A DNA stretch of 37,609 nucleotides from Streptomyces diastatochromogenes. Lineage in GTDB: Bacteria; Actinomycetota; Actinomycetes; Streptomycetales; Streptomycetaceae. Under the pieces are notes generated by a model, which worked only from the letters and a program-made list of their open reading frames with translations, did not search any database and was not told the origin of the DNA. The stretch spans positions 1 through 37,609 of the forward strand of contig LRTP01000455.1 in NCBI GenBank assembly GCA_001550305.1. The letters run 5' to 3'. A program made the translations under genes and the position numbers. Shown here piece after piece: positions 8,952 through 16,785 of this stretch. Positions within the stretch are counted from its first letter, which is position 1, and the number at the start of each line of letters is the position of its first letter.

Positions 8952-9601
8952 TGGCGGGGAGCTGCTGCGGGTCAACCCGGGTCGTCCCGCGCCTGGACCC
9001 GGCGCCGTGCAACGCGCTGACACAGGGGGCGGCCGGGCTCCTCGTGCCACACGCCGAGGTCGCCGGGATCGCCCCCGGCGGCGCGGTCTCGGCAACCCGC
9101 TCGGTCGACGTCGACGTGCAGGCACCGGCCGCCGGCGCCTGCCCGGAAACCTGGACCGTCGGGGCACGCCTCACCCCCGTCAGCGGTGAAGTGTTCGGGG
9201 CAGACGCGAACCTGCAAGCCGTGGCCTCCGGAACCTGGGTGCCGACCAGTGCCCAGGTCGTGCTCCCCGAAGCGGGGACGTACGCCCTGTCCGCCGATTT
9301 CTACTCGCACATCAACGCGACCACGCCGTGGGCGGTGGCGATCAACGCCCGTCTGTTCAACGTCACCGCGGGGGCACCCGTGCCCGGCACCAACCGGCGC
9401 ATCCAGTTCGGCAACATCAACGATCCCGGCGGGGGCACGGTGATGGCGCTGCAGAACGCGGGCAGCATCGGCACCTCCCTCACCGTCAACGGGCCGACGA
9501 CGATCCGCGTGGAAGGGCAGCGGCAGTACGTCGGCTTCAACGACTCCACCCAGGCGCTCCTCGGAGGACCACGCCTCGGTTTCGTGAAGGTGAGTGACTG
9601 A
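8951..9601 (+). CDS. Jelly-roll-like structural protein, paralogue 1
   Basis: 216 residues; TGATG overlap with the previous gene. The N-terminus MAGSCCG..R..PRLDPAPCNALT and the segment GGAVSATRSVDVDV..PAAGACPETW are almost repeated in the next gene, a clear tandem duplication. The C-terminal half (about residues 90-215) has the pattern LPEAGTYALSADF..ARLFNVTAGAPVPG..IRVEG..GFVKV, which recalls C1q/TNF-like jelly-roll trimers found in phage fibres. That fold assignment is from pattern only. Role: probably a trimeric surface adhesin or decoration protein. Neighbouring paralogues at 9601, 10248 and 10886 suggest diversification by duplication. Confidence 0.6.
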   Translation: MAGSCCGSTRVVPRLDPAPCNALTQGAAGLLVPHAEVAGIAPGGAVSATRSVDVDVQAPAAGACPETWTVGARLTPVSGEVFGADANLQAVASGTWVPTSAQVVLPEAGTYALSADFYSHINATTPWAVAINARLFNVTAGAPVPGTNRRIQFGNINDPGGGTVMALQNAGSIGTSLTVNGPTTIRVEGQRQYVGFNDSTQALLGGPRLGFVKVSD

Positions 9602-10248
9602 TGGCCGGTAGCTGCTGCGGGCGTACGTACCGCGTCGACGCGCCCGTGGATCCTGCGCCGTGCAACGCCCTCACTCGCACGGCCGGCGGGCTCCTCGTGC
9701 CGCACACCGCCCTCCAGGGCATCGCCCCTGGCGGCGCGGTGTCGGCGACCCGCTCGGTCGACGTCGATGTCACGGCACCGGCTGCCGGGGCGTGCCCGGA
9801 AACGTGGCAGGTCGGCGCTCGGCTCACGCCCGTGAGCGGGCAGACGTCCGGCACGGTCGGCCTCGGAGGCTCCCCTTACGACACGTGGGTCCCTGTCCCC
9901 GCGGCGCTCACGCTGCCGGAGGCCGGCGTCTACGAGCTGGACGCCGACTTGCAGGGCGGCGTGATCATGCAGGGCAGTGTCTCCAACTCGATCGTCCAGG
10001 CCCGGCTGTTCAACGTCACCGCCAACGCCGTGGTACCGCTCACCGTGCGAACCCTCGTGCTCTTCGCTGCCACGCCCGCCGCTGGTGTCACGCACACGCT
10101 CCACGGCAACGCCTCCGCGTCGGCGCTGTACCAGGTGGCGGGACCGACCACGATCCGAGTCGAGGGCCTCAAGCACGTGGACAGCGGAACCACGACGGGC
10201 GAAATCGTCGCGGCCACATCCTTCCGCTTCAAGAAGGTGTCCGACTGA
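9601..10248 (+). CDS. Jelly-roll-like structural protein, paralogue 2
   Basis: 215 residues, TGATG overlap with paralogue 1. The N-terminal 75 residues are very close to it (MAGSCCGRTYRV..DPAPCNAL; SATRSVDVDVTAPAAGACPETW). The C-terminal half has diverged but keeps LPEAGVYELDADL, QARLFNVTANAVVP, TIRVEGLKH and the ending FRFKKVSD. Divergence confined to the C-terminal half, with a conserved N-terminal anchor, fits a protein whose N-terminus docks to a common partner while the C-terminal half faces outward. Function otherwise unknown. Confidence 0.6.
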   Translation: MAGSCCGRTYRVDAPVDPAPCNALTRTAGGLLVPHTALQGIAPGGAVSATRSVDVDVTAPAAGACPETWQVGARLTPVSGQTSGTVGLGGSPYDTWVPVPAALTLPEAGVYELDADLQGGVIMQGSVSNSIVQARLFNVTANAVVPLTVRTLVLFAATPAAGVTHTLHGNASASALYQVAGPTTIRVEGLKHVDSGTTTGEIVAATSFRFKKVSD

Positions 10249-10889
10249 TGGCGGGGGGCTGTGGGCGTACGTACCGCATCGACCCGCGCCTCGATCCGGC
10301 CCCTTGCAACGCGCTGAGCGAGTCGACGGCCGGCCTCCTCGTACCCGAGGTGCTGGTCCAGGTGGACCCGGGCCTAACGGTTACGCCCCCGGCCGCAGGC
10401 GACTGCCCGCAGGTGTGGCGGATCGGCGTGGACGCGGCATGGGTGCAAAACGGCACGCTCAACTTCCTCCACTCCCTGACCGGGGCACTCCGGGCGTGGG
10501 AGGCCGTGCCCGAGGTGCCTTTGCTGACCATCCCGCGCGCCGGGGTGTGGGAGGTCAACGTGCAGGTGCGCGGTGTCGCGTCGCTCCCAGCGCCGGGCGC
10601 GGCGGCCAGCGACACGGGCGTCGTGGCCGGCATGTACAAGAACGGGGCCCTCGTGCCCGGCACGGAGGCCATGGTCATCTACCACAGCGAGGGGGCGGGC
10701 GACCAGGGCAAGCAGATCCAGGCGTCGGCCGCGCGGCAGTTCATGCACACGTTCGCCGCCGGGGACACGGTGGGGCTCGGCGCTTATCGCCTCGGCACGT
10801 TCGGGGCCGCCGCGGTGGTCAGCAACGGCGACGGCCGCACGTACATCTCGGCCCACTGGGTCGCCCCGGAAGGAGACACCCCCGCATGA
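10248..10889 (+). CDS. Jelly-roll-like structural protein, paralogue 3
   Basis: 213 residues from the ATG at 10248 (TGATG overlap). The N-terminus again reads MAGGCGRTYRIDPRLDPAPCNALSES, but the Gly/Ser linker is shortened, and TPPAAGDCPQVWRIG replaces the equivalent segment. The C-terminal domain keeps LTIPRAGVWEVNVQVRG and VAGMYKNGALVPGTEAMV. This fits the C1q-like strand order of its neighbours better than paralogue 4 does. Most diverged full-length member. Probably a virion surface protein; no catalytic motif. Confidence 0.6.
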   Translation: MAGGCGRTYRIDPRLDPAPCNALSESTAGLLVPEVLVQVDPGLTVTPPAAGDCPQVWRIGVDAAWVQNGTLNFLHSLTGALRAWEAVPEVPLLTIPRAGVWEVNVQVRGVASLPAPGAAASDTGVVAGMYKNGALVPGTEAMVIYHSEGAGDQGKQIQASAARQFMHTFAAGDTVGLGAYRLGTFGAAAVVSNGDGRTYISAHWVAPEGDTPA

Positions 10890-11353
10890 CCGGTACCGCC
10901 GCCAGCATGCGCCTCACCGAGCACGGTTTCGTGGAACTCGCCGCGATCCTCGACCTCCAGCCGACCGCTTCCGGGACGTGGAACGACAGCGGTCTACAGG
11001 TGACGCTGCCCGTCGCCGGGACCTACGAGCTCGACGCGTCGGTACGTGCTGCCCTCTCGGGGACGTCCCCCGTCAACACGTTCATCAGCGCACGCCTGTG
11101 GGACGTGACGGCGGGCGTAGTCGTCCCCGGCTCCGAGGTGATCCTCAATCAGATCAGCCTCACCCCCGTTGCTCCAGCGATCACCAGCGGCCTGAACACG
11201 ACAGGCCCGATCCAAGTCGAGTACGACGTGCCCGGGGCCCGCGTAGTGCGGCTCCAGGGGCGACGCGTCAACGCCACCGGCGCATCCCTCGGCGCGAGCA
11301 TCCTCGCCAACACCGACGGCCGTACGACCCTCCGCTTCAAGCGGATCGCCTGA
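10886..11353 (+). CDS. Jelly-roll-like structural protein, paralogue 4 (lacks the N-terminal anchor)
   Basis: 155 residues from the ATG at 10886, overlapping the previous stop (ATGA), with AAGGAG 10 nt upstream. It starts close to the point where the C-terminal domain of the other paralogues begins: LQPTASGTWNDSGLQVTLP, AGTYELDASVRAA, FISARLWDVTAGVVVPGSEV, ending LRFKRIA. The Cys-containing N-terminal segment of paralogues 1-3 is missing. It may therefore need a different attachment point, or may mix with the others in one trimer. The truncation looks like a clean domain loss rather than decay, since start signals are intact. Confidence 0.6.
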   Translation: MTGTAASMRLTEHGFVELAAILDLQPTASGTWNDSGLQVTLPVAGTYELDASVRAALSGTSPVNTFISARLWDVTAGVVVPGSEVILNQISLTPVAPAITSGLNTTGPIQVEYDVPGARVVRLQGRRVNATGASLGASILANTDGRTTLRFKRIA

Positions 11354-11370
11354 CCCCAGGAAGGGACCCC

Positions 11371-11853
11371 ATGTCTGGAACCAGCGGCAGCGTCTCGGCG
11401 GCAGCAGCCGCCGACGCCGAGTACGAGATCCTGTGTGACGTCCAGCCGGACGGCAGCAGCACGCCGTTTCTGCGGCACTACACCACCACCGGCACCGGCG
11501 CGCTCGCCATGTCGGACACGCTCCTGGACGGCACCACGGCCTACGTGCCGACCGGCACCGTCGCACGGTGCGGCACCACCCCCAACCCGCAGATCGACAG
11601 CAAGGCGCAGCGACAGACCGGGGTGGGCGCCGTGAACATCACCGCGGGCGCGCGGTCGGTGACGCTGCTGGTGTTCGCCGGCGCCCCCACCGTGGCCATC
11701 GGCGGAGACCCGGCCGTGCCCTTCCCGGCGGGCAGCTCGGGCACCTGGTCCGTCGACCAGGGCGGGAAGAACGGCGAAAAGCTCGCGGACGCCTTCGTGT
11801 TCACGGGCGCGGCCGGGGCCGACTTCGTCGTCCTGTCCACCCGCGAGATCTGA
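11371..11853 (+). CDS. Minimal modular protein: one type A repeat plus shared C-terminal domain
   Basis: 160 residues from the ATG at 11371, with CCAGGAAGGG about 6 nt upstream. After a short Ala/Ser-rich leader there is one type A module (ILCDVQPDGSSTPFLRHY..LDGTTAYVPTGTVARC). Then comes the 80-residue C-terminal domain of the two giant proteins (ARSVTLLVFAGAPTVAIGG..SGTWSVDQGG). It is thus a natural miniature of the giants, and shows that one repeat plus the terminal domain is a viable unit. The terminal domain probably mediates attachment or oligomerisation; this is inference from its conservation. Confidence 0.6.
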   Translation: MSGTSGSVSAAAAADAEYEILCDVQPDGSSTPFLRHYTTTGTGALAMSDTLLDGTTAYVPTGTVARCGTTPNPQIDSKAQRQTGVGAVNITAGARSVTLLVFAGAPTVAIGGDPAVPFPAGSSGTWSVDQGGKNGEKLADAFVFTGAAGADFVVLSTREI

Positions 11854-11873
11854 TCAGGAAACGGACCGGCTGA

Positions 11874-12179
11874 ATGGCGACCAGCGGCGACTACACGCCG
11901 ACGAGCGGCCGTGTCGAGCGCGCAACGGCCGTGACCGACGCGAACGGCAACGTGACCTTCAACTGGCTCGTCGGGACGTTCTCCGTTGCGCCGGTCGTGA
12001 CAGTCGGCATCCAAGGCGCGGTCGGGTTCCGCTCGCACACGATCACGGCGAACTCTGCGACAGCCACGACGATCAACGTCCTCGGCGCACCGGTCGTCAG
12101 CCTCCTCGGGATCCAGATCCTCGCCGCTTCCATCCCCGCGCCAGGCGTCACCGTGCACGTCCACGCCACCGCCCCATAG
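11874..12179 (+). CDS. Small beta-rich structural protein
   Basis: 101 residues. The pattern TDANGNVTFNWLVGTFSVAPVVTVGIQ and the C-terminal PAPGVTVHVHATAP is of a type seen as a small beta domain in actinophage minor tail or fibre proteins. It contains no Cys, unlike its neighbours. The Shine-Dalgarno is weak (AGGAAACGG, about 10 nt upstream). It is the last gene of the block before the first promoter/leader element. Probably a virion component; exact role unknown. Confidence 0.55.
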   Translation: MATSGDYTPTSGRVERATAVTDANGNVTFNWLVGTFSVAPVVTVGIQGAVGFRSHTITANSATATTINVLGAPVVSLLGIQILAASIPAPGVTVHVHATAP

Positions 12180-12195
12180 CGGCGGCCGCCAGACC

Positions 12196-12259
12196 TAGAC
12201 TCGAAGTAACGCCGCTGGTTGTGGGCCGGGCGAGACTCCTTTCCACCAGGAGCCTTCCC
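12196..12259 (+). promoter_or_regulatory. Late promoter/leader element 1 (before the 12260 gene)
   Basis: TAGACT (12196-12201) is a -10-like hexamer with nothing like TTGACA 17-19 nt upstream. The conserved core GCTGGTTGTGGGCCGGG is at 12214-12230. CTCCT (12236-12240) and AGGAG (12248-12252) can form a hairpin that hides the ribosome-binding site. The ATG is 29 nt after the core. See the findings for the full family. Confidence 0.7.
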
Positions 12260-14185
12260 ATGGCCAAGTGCTGCGGCCTCTCGCCGTGCAACTGCCGCGT
12301 CGTCGCTGGGACCGGGACCACGGTCACCGGTAACGGCTCCGCGGCCAACCCCTACACGATCAGCTCCGACGCGGGCACGCCCACGCCGCTCGGCGTCACC
12401 GACTCCCCGACCGTCGACCTCACCCTCACCGGCACCGGTACCGCGGGCGACCCGTACGACGTGAGCGCGGCCGTCATCCTCGACCCGGCCCCGCCCGCCG
12501 GTGGAACGAACCTCCTCGCCGAGGGCCCTGACGGTCTGTACGTCGAGTGCGCGGACGTCCGCGGCTGTCTCTCCGCCGGGGACGGTGCCGGGTACGACCC
12601 GGCCACAGGGGAGATCACCGCCCGGGTCTCGGCCGACGCCGGGAACACGACCGTGATCGGCGGTGACGGCGGCCTGTTCACCCCGCCCTCGTCGACGACG
12701 GTCCAGGCCACCGACACCCCGAGTATCGACGTCACCGTCAGCGGCACCGGTACCGCGGCCAATCCGTACGACGTGAGCGCCGCGGTCATCCTCGACCCGA
12801 CCCCGCCGGGGGGTGGGAGCAACCTGATCGAGGAGGGCCCCGGCGGCCTGTACGTCGAGTGCGCGGACGTGCGGACGTGCTTCTCGGCCGGGGACGGTGC
12901 CACCTACGACCCGGCCACCGGGGAGATCGCCGCCCGTCCGTCGACCGATGCGGGCAACATCGTCACCTTCGGCACCGATGGCGGTCTCTATGCCACCGGA
13001 GGGGGAGGAGGCGCTCCGACGGTCGTCCAGGCCGGGGACACCACGACCGCGAACAACACCGTCACCGGGACCGGCACGGCCGTGGACCCGTACGTCATCG
13101 CGACGGACGTCGTCGTCGACCCGGCCCCGCCCGCCGGCGGAACCAACCTCCTCAACACGGGCCCTGACGGGCTCTACGTCGAATGCGCCGACGTCCGCGG
13201 CTGCTTCAGCGCAGGGGACGGCGCGGCGTACGACCCGGCCACCGGGGAGTTCTCGGCGCGTCTGTCGGCCGACCCGGGGAACACCACCGTGTTCGGCAGC
13301 GACGGCGGCGTGTTCACCCCGGCCGCGTCGACCGCCCTGGAGGCCGCCGACACGAACACCGTCGACATGACGGTCACCGGCACCGGCAGCGCGGCCAACC
13401 CCTACCAGGTCGCGGCTGACGTCATCGTCTCCCCGGAGCCGAACGGCGTGGAGGCCAGCCCGACGGGCCTCCTCGTCGCCCCCTCGGCTGACGCCGGTAA
13501 CACCCTCGCGATCGGGGGCGACGGCCGCCTGTTCGTGCCGACAGCCCCGCTCCCGAAAGTCGGCTGCGGCCTCACCGGGAACGGCGCGGCCGCCACCCCG
13601 ATCACGGTCGCGCCGAAGGCCGGACAGGCCCAGTGGTCGGCCGCCTGGGCGTGTAACGCGCCCTCGCACTCCACCCTCAAGTGCGACCCGTCCGACGGCA
13701 CACTGTGGACCCCGCCCGAGCACTACAGCGCCGCCGAGAGCATCTACACCGAGCACTTCCTGGGCGGCTGGGCAAGCCCGCTCGGTGTCGGGGGATGGCG
13801 CATCGTCGACCCCGGCGCGAACTTTCAGTTCAACTTCCCGGCGAACTTCCTGGGGAACGACTGCCGCAAGTGGGCGTATGACGCCTGCGTGGCCGCGACG
13901 TGGGATATCAACTACACGTCTACGGCCGTGTTCGAGCTGGGCTACATCTACTCGTGGGGCGGCGGCGCGGGCACGATCCGCCCGCTATGGGGCCTGCTGA
14001 CCGCCCCGGGTACGGCGCGCCGCGAGAGGGACAACGGCACCTGGCACGAGTACGGGTTCAACATGGATCCCCTCGCCCCTCACAGCCTCGTCGGCTGGCC
14101 GGCCGTTCGCGTCGTGGCGGGCTCACTCACCATCAACTCGTGGATCACAGACGCCGCGTACCACACGACCACGATGCACAACTGA
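12260..14185 (+). CDS. Repeat-containing fibre-like structural protein (641 aa)
   Basis: Start ATG at 12260, after CAGGAG. The N-terminus MAKCCGLSPCNCRV is Cys-rich. Three to four repeats of about 100 residues follow, each with GTGT(A/V)(G/A)(D/N)PY(D/V/Q)(V/I), a GL(Y/L)VECADVRGC(L/F)SAGDG segment, YDPATGE and AGNTTV.G.DGG(L/V)F. The last 190 residues form a unique domain rich in Trp and Tyr (HFLGGWASPLG, YIYSWGGGAGT). The same GTGT/NPY and ECADVR-like pieces occur in the gene at 27677, near the tail tip. This suggests a fibre shaft with a C-terminal receptor- or sugar-binding head. It is placed between head and tail-tube genes, so the attachment site on the virion is uncertain. Confidence 0.6.
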   Translation: MAKCCGLSPCNCRVVAGTGTTVTGNGSAANPYTISSDAGTPTPLGVTDSPTVDLTLTGTGTAGDPYDVSAAVILDPAPPAGGTNLLAEGPDGLYVECADVRGCLSAGDGAGYDPATGEITARVSADAGNTTVIGGDGGLFTPPSSTTVQATDTPSIDVTVSGTGTAANPYDVSAAVILDPTPPGGGSNLIEEGPGGLYVECADVRTCFSAGDGATYDPATGEIAARPSTDAGNIVTFGTDGGLYATGGGGGAPTVVQAGDTTTANNTVTGTGTAVDPYVIATDVVVDPAPPAGGTNLLNTGPDGLYVECADVRGCFSAGDGAAYDPATGEFSARLSADPGNTTVFGSDGGVFTPAASTALEAADTNTVDMTVTGTGSAANPYQVAADVIVSPEPNGVEASPTGLLVAPSADAGNTLAIGGDGRLFVPTAPLPKVGCGLTGNGAAATPITVAPKAGQAQWSAAWACNAPSHSTLKCDPSDGTLWTPPEHYSAAESIYTEHFLGGWASPLGVGGWRIVDPGANFQFNFPANFLGNDCRKWAYDACVAATWDINYTSTAVFELGYIYSWGGGAGTIRPLWGLLTAPGTARRERDNGTWHEYGFNMDPLAPHSLVGWPAVRVVAGSLTINSWITDAAYHTTTMHN

Positions 14186-14199
14186 TCGGAGATCACGCC

Positions 14200-14421
14200 G
14201 TGAAGCGCTATTTCGTGAGCCCCGATGGCACCTCGGCCATCATGGGCGGCAGCGGGCCCCTCGGCGATGCCGCGATCCCCGACGGGTACCGCGAGGTGAC
14301 GGCCGAGGAGTACGCGGCGGCGCTGGAGGCCGGCCGCGCCGAGGCCGACGCGCGGGCCGCCGCCTTCATCGCCAACGACGGCGCCCCGGGCGAGGAGGAT
14401 GCCGAGGAGCAGCCCGCATAG
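14200..14421 (+). CDS. Small acidic companion protein of the fibre-like gene
   Basis: 73 residues from the GTG at 14200, with GGAG about 9 nt upstream. It reads KRYFVSPDGTSAIMGG..IPDGYREVTAEEYAAALEAG, followed by an Ala/Glu-rich helix and an acidic tail. The layout (strand with DGT, P-(E/D)G turn, V(T)..EEY helix) matches the product at 28525, which likewise directly follows a GTGT/NPY fibre-like gene. A dedicated chaperone, or a subunit of the fibre above, is the likeliest role; not proven. Confidence 0.6.
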   Translation: MKRYFVSPDGTSAIMGGSGPLGDAAIPDGYREVTAEEYAAALEAGRAEADARAAAFIANDGAPGEEDAEEQPA

Positions 14422-14432
14422 GGCTTGTACGT

Positions 14433-14460
14433 CGCGGCCGGGTGCATGATCCCGGCCGCG
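14433..14460 (+). terminator. Hairpin terminator before the tail-tube promoter
   Basis: Perfect 10-bp stem CGCGGCCGGG (14433-14442) and CCCGGCCGCG (14451-14460), with an 8-nt loop. It sits immediately before the next -10 hexamer at 14463, so it cleanly separates the fibre transcript from the tail-tube transcript. Confidence 0.65.
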
Positions 14461-14462
14461 GC

Positions 14463-14571
14463 TAGACTCCTGCTAGTAGGTATGCCGCTGGTTCTGGGCC
14501 GGGCTCCCCACCACGTTTGACGCTGCTGGTTGTGGGCCGAGCCACCACACGTCTCGTGTTGGAGGGCCCCA
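14463..14571 (+). promoter_or_regulatory. Late promoter/leader element 2 (tandem cores, before the tail-tube gene)
   Basis: TAGACT (14463-14468) is followed by two copies of the conserved core: GCTGGTTCTGGGCCGGG (14487-14503) and a second at 14525-14541 that has GAG in place of the final GGG. The second core ends 30 nt before the GTG start. ACACG (14547-14551) and CGTGT (14555-14559) form a small hairpin directly before the GGAGGG ribosome-binding site (14561-14566). Confidence 0.7.
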
Positions 14572-15276
14572 GTGACTTGCCCCCTGATCGCCAATCTCGA
14601 CACCGTCCGTGTCACGCGGGTTGACGCCTGCGGCCGACCGGTCTGTGGCCAGGACAACGGCTTTGTTTTTGACTGCCTCGCCAGCGTCGCCATGAACCCG
14701 AACACCGACGACGGCGACGACATCACGTACAAGGCCGCGAACGGGAAGCAGTGCGGTTTCAAGCGCGGCTGCCCGACGTTCAACGGCTACGACGTCGAGG
14801 TCAATTTCTTCTCGGTGTCGCCCGAGTTCCTGGAGATCACCACGGGCAACCCGGTGGTCTACGACTACGCGGGCAAGCCGATCGGTTACGACGACTGCTC
14901 GCTCCAGTGCAACAGCGGCTTCGCCCTGGAGCTGTGGGCCGAGGTGCTGGGCTCCGACGCCTGCGCCACCAATGGCACCGGTGACGGCGCCTGGATCTAC
15001 TTCCTCCTCCCGTGGGTCAGCAACGGCATCCTCGGGGACCTGGAAGTCGGCTCCGAGGCCGTCACGCTCCAGCTCACCGGCGCCACCCGCTCCGGAGGTG
15101 GCTGGGGTACCGGCCCGTACGACGTCATGGCGCACGACGCGGCCGGCACCCCGGGCGGGCTCCTCACGCCGCTCGGCGCGTCCTGCCACCGCCGGACGAT
15201 GGTCACGACGATTGCTCCGCCGGCCCCGGTCTGCGAGTACACGCCCGTCACCGGCGGCCTCTGCCTGGCCTCCTGA
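14572..15276 (+). CDS. Major tail (tube) protein
   Basis: 234 residues, GTG start with GGAGGG 5 nt upstream. The pattern DITYKAANGKQCGFKRGCPT..GYDVEVNFFSVSPEFLEITTG, then GFALELWAEVLG, WIYFLLPWVSNG and GGGWGTGPYDV, matches the actinophage major tail-tube proteins I know. It contains many Cys. It polymerises as hexameric rings around the tape measure. It has its own promoter/leader with a doubled element, consistent with a need for very high expression. Position before the connector genes, rather than after, is slightly unusual. Confidence 0.75.
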   Translation: MTCPLIANLDTVRVTRVDACGRPVCGQDNGFVFDCLASVAMNPNTDDGDDITYKAANGKQCGFKRGCPTFNGYDVEVNFFSVSPEFLEITTGNPVVYDYAGKPIGYDDCSLQCNSGFALELWAEVLGSDACATNGTGDGAWIYFLLPWVSNGILGDLEVGSEAVTLQLTGATRSGGGWGTGPYDVMAHDAAGTPGGLLTPLGASCHRRTMVTTIAPPAPVCEYTPVTGGLCLAS

Positions 15277-15280
15277 CGCC

Positions 15281-15988
15281 GTGTCCCTCATGGACCTCGT
15301 CGTACCGGTGCGGATCGGCGCGGTGAACCAGTACCTCCGCTACGCGCTGAGGAGCTGGTCCGCCCACCTGCCGCACCGGTACGTGTGGATCGTCGGGCAC
15401 CGTCCACCATGGGTGGAGGGTGCCCGGCACCTGTCGACGCCTCAGACCGGCACGAAGTACGTCAACACCACCCGGGCCGTCGCCGCGGTGTGCCGGAACC
15501 GAGGCATCAGCGACCCGTTCGTCCTGCTGAATGACGACTTCTTCGTCATGGAGCCCCTGCCGGACGGCGTGCCGACCCTGCACCGTGGCCCGGTCCGCGA
15601 GGTCGAGGCGTACTACGCGAACCGGGGCAACGGCTCCTATCTGAGCGGCCTGTGCGAGACCCGGGACCTCCTCGTCTCCCTCGGCTACGACGACCCGGTG
15701 TCGTACGAGCTTCACGTCCCCCTCGTCGTCCACAAGGAGCCCATGCGCCAGGCCCTCGACGTCGGCCGGCGCCTCGACGTGCTTCACAAGCGCACGGCAT
15801 ACGGGAACCTCGCCGGGCTCGGCGGGGACCAGGCCGAGGACGTCAAGGTCATGTGGCGCGGCCCGCACTTCCCGGCCGGGCCGTTCCTGTCGACCCTCCC
15901 CGACGCATTCGACAACGGCATGGTCGGCGCGCACATCCGGCGCACCTTCCCGGAGCCGAGCCCGTACGAGAGAGGAGGCGGCCGATGA
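15281..15988 (+). CDS. Stealth-like glycosyltransferase / sugar-phosphate transferase
   Basis: 235 residues from the GTG at 15281 (an ATG at 15290 is an alternative). The N-terminal MDLVVPVRIG.VNQYLRYALRSW..HLPHRYVWIVGHRPPWV resembles Stealth conserved region 1. FVLLNDDFFVMEPLP (about residues 82-96) is the NDD(F/M)F signature of Stealth region 2, where the aspartates would bind metal and nucleotide sugar. The Stealth CR3/CR4 segments seem reduced, and the protein is shorter than bacterial capsule enzymes. It lies between the tail-tube gene and the connector genes and overlaps the next gene (ATGA). I infer that it glycosylates virion proteins. It could instead act on the host surface. Confidence 0.65.
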   Translation: MSLMDLVVPVRIGAVNQYLRYALRSWSAHLPHRYVWIVGHRPPWVEGARHLSTPQTGTKYVNTTRAVAAVCRNRGISDPFVLLNDDFFVMEPLPDGVPTLHRGPVREVEAYYANRGNGSYLSGLCETRDLLVSLGYDDPVSYELHVPLVVHKEPMRQALDVGRRLDVLHKRTAYGNLAGLGGDQAEDVKVMWRGPHFPAGPFLSTLPDAFDNGMVGAHIRRTFPEPSPYERGGGR

Positions 15989-16785
15989 CGCTGAAGACCG
16001 CCCCGTGTGAGCCGTGGCCGTTCCGCCCGTGCTGCGACGTCACCCGCTACGACGAGGACGACGTCACGTTCTGGCGGAAGGTGGCCACCACACTCCTGTG
16101 GCGGCTCTCCGGAATGCGCTGGGGGCCGTCCTGCCCGATCACCGTCCGGCCATGCCGACGCGCGTGCCTGGACGGCTACCCGCTCATGGTCCGGTGGGGG
16201 GCGACGGCCGGCCCGTGGATCCCGTACATCGGCTCTGACGGGCAGTGGCGCAACGCCTCGGTCTGTGGCTGCGCCTCGTCCTGCTCGTGCGGTGAGCTGT
16301 GTGAGGTCCGCCTCGACGGCCCGGTCCATGACGTAGTGGAGGTCAACCTCGGCGGGCAGCTGCTCGCCGGGGGACTTGAGTATCGGGTCGACGCGCCCGG
16401 CATGCTCGTCCGGCTCGGCGGCGAGTGCTGGCCGCAGTGTCAGGACATGGCTGCTGCGCCCGGGTCGCCCAACACCCTCGCGGTCACCTACCGGTGGGGG
16501 CTGCCCCTCGACGAGTCGGCGATCGCCGCGGTGTCGGAGCTGACCTGTCACCTGCTCAAGGGGTGCGGGTCAGGCTGCGGCTGTAACGCGTCCAAGAACA
16601 TCACCCGTACCCGGCGCCAGGGTGTGGAGATCGAGGCAGACCCGGGCGTGATCTACAGCGAAGGACGGACCGGTCTGCCGACCGTCGACGCCTGGCTGAT
16701 GACCGTGAACCCGTACCACCTCGACAGCCCCTCGCGGGTATACAGCCCGGACTTCCGGAGGCCGCGGGTGACGACATGGCCCTGA
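15985..16785 (+). CDS. Putative head-tail connector / adaptor protein, Cys-rich
   Basis: 266 residues from the ATG at 15985 (ATGA overlap; GAGGAGG upstream). I count 17 Cys, including CGCASSCSCGELC and CGSGCGCNAS clusters that may bind metal or form disulfides. The middle part, DVVEVNLGGQLLAGGLEYRVDAPGMLVRL, is a beta hairpin type seen in phage adaptor proteins. A helix SAIAAVSELTCHLLKG follows, as in head-tail adaptors that insert into the portal. The connector assignment is from gene order (before a gp10-like gene) and this layout. It overlaps the next gene by 10 nt. Confidence 0.55.
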   Translation: MTLKTAPCEPWPFRPCCDVTRYDEDDVTFWRKVATTLLWRLSGMRWGPSCPITVRPCRRACLDGYPLMVRWGATAGPWIPYIGSDGQWRNASVCGCASSCSCGELCEVRLDGPVHDVVEVNLGGQLLAGGLEYRVDAPGMLVRLGGECWPQCQDMAAAPGSPNTLAVTYRWGLPLDESAIAAVSELTCHLLKGCGSGCGCNASKNITRTRRQGVEIEADPGVIYSEGRTGLPTVDAWLMTVNPYHLDSPSRVYSPDFRRPRVTTWP

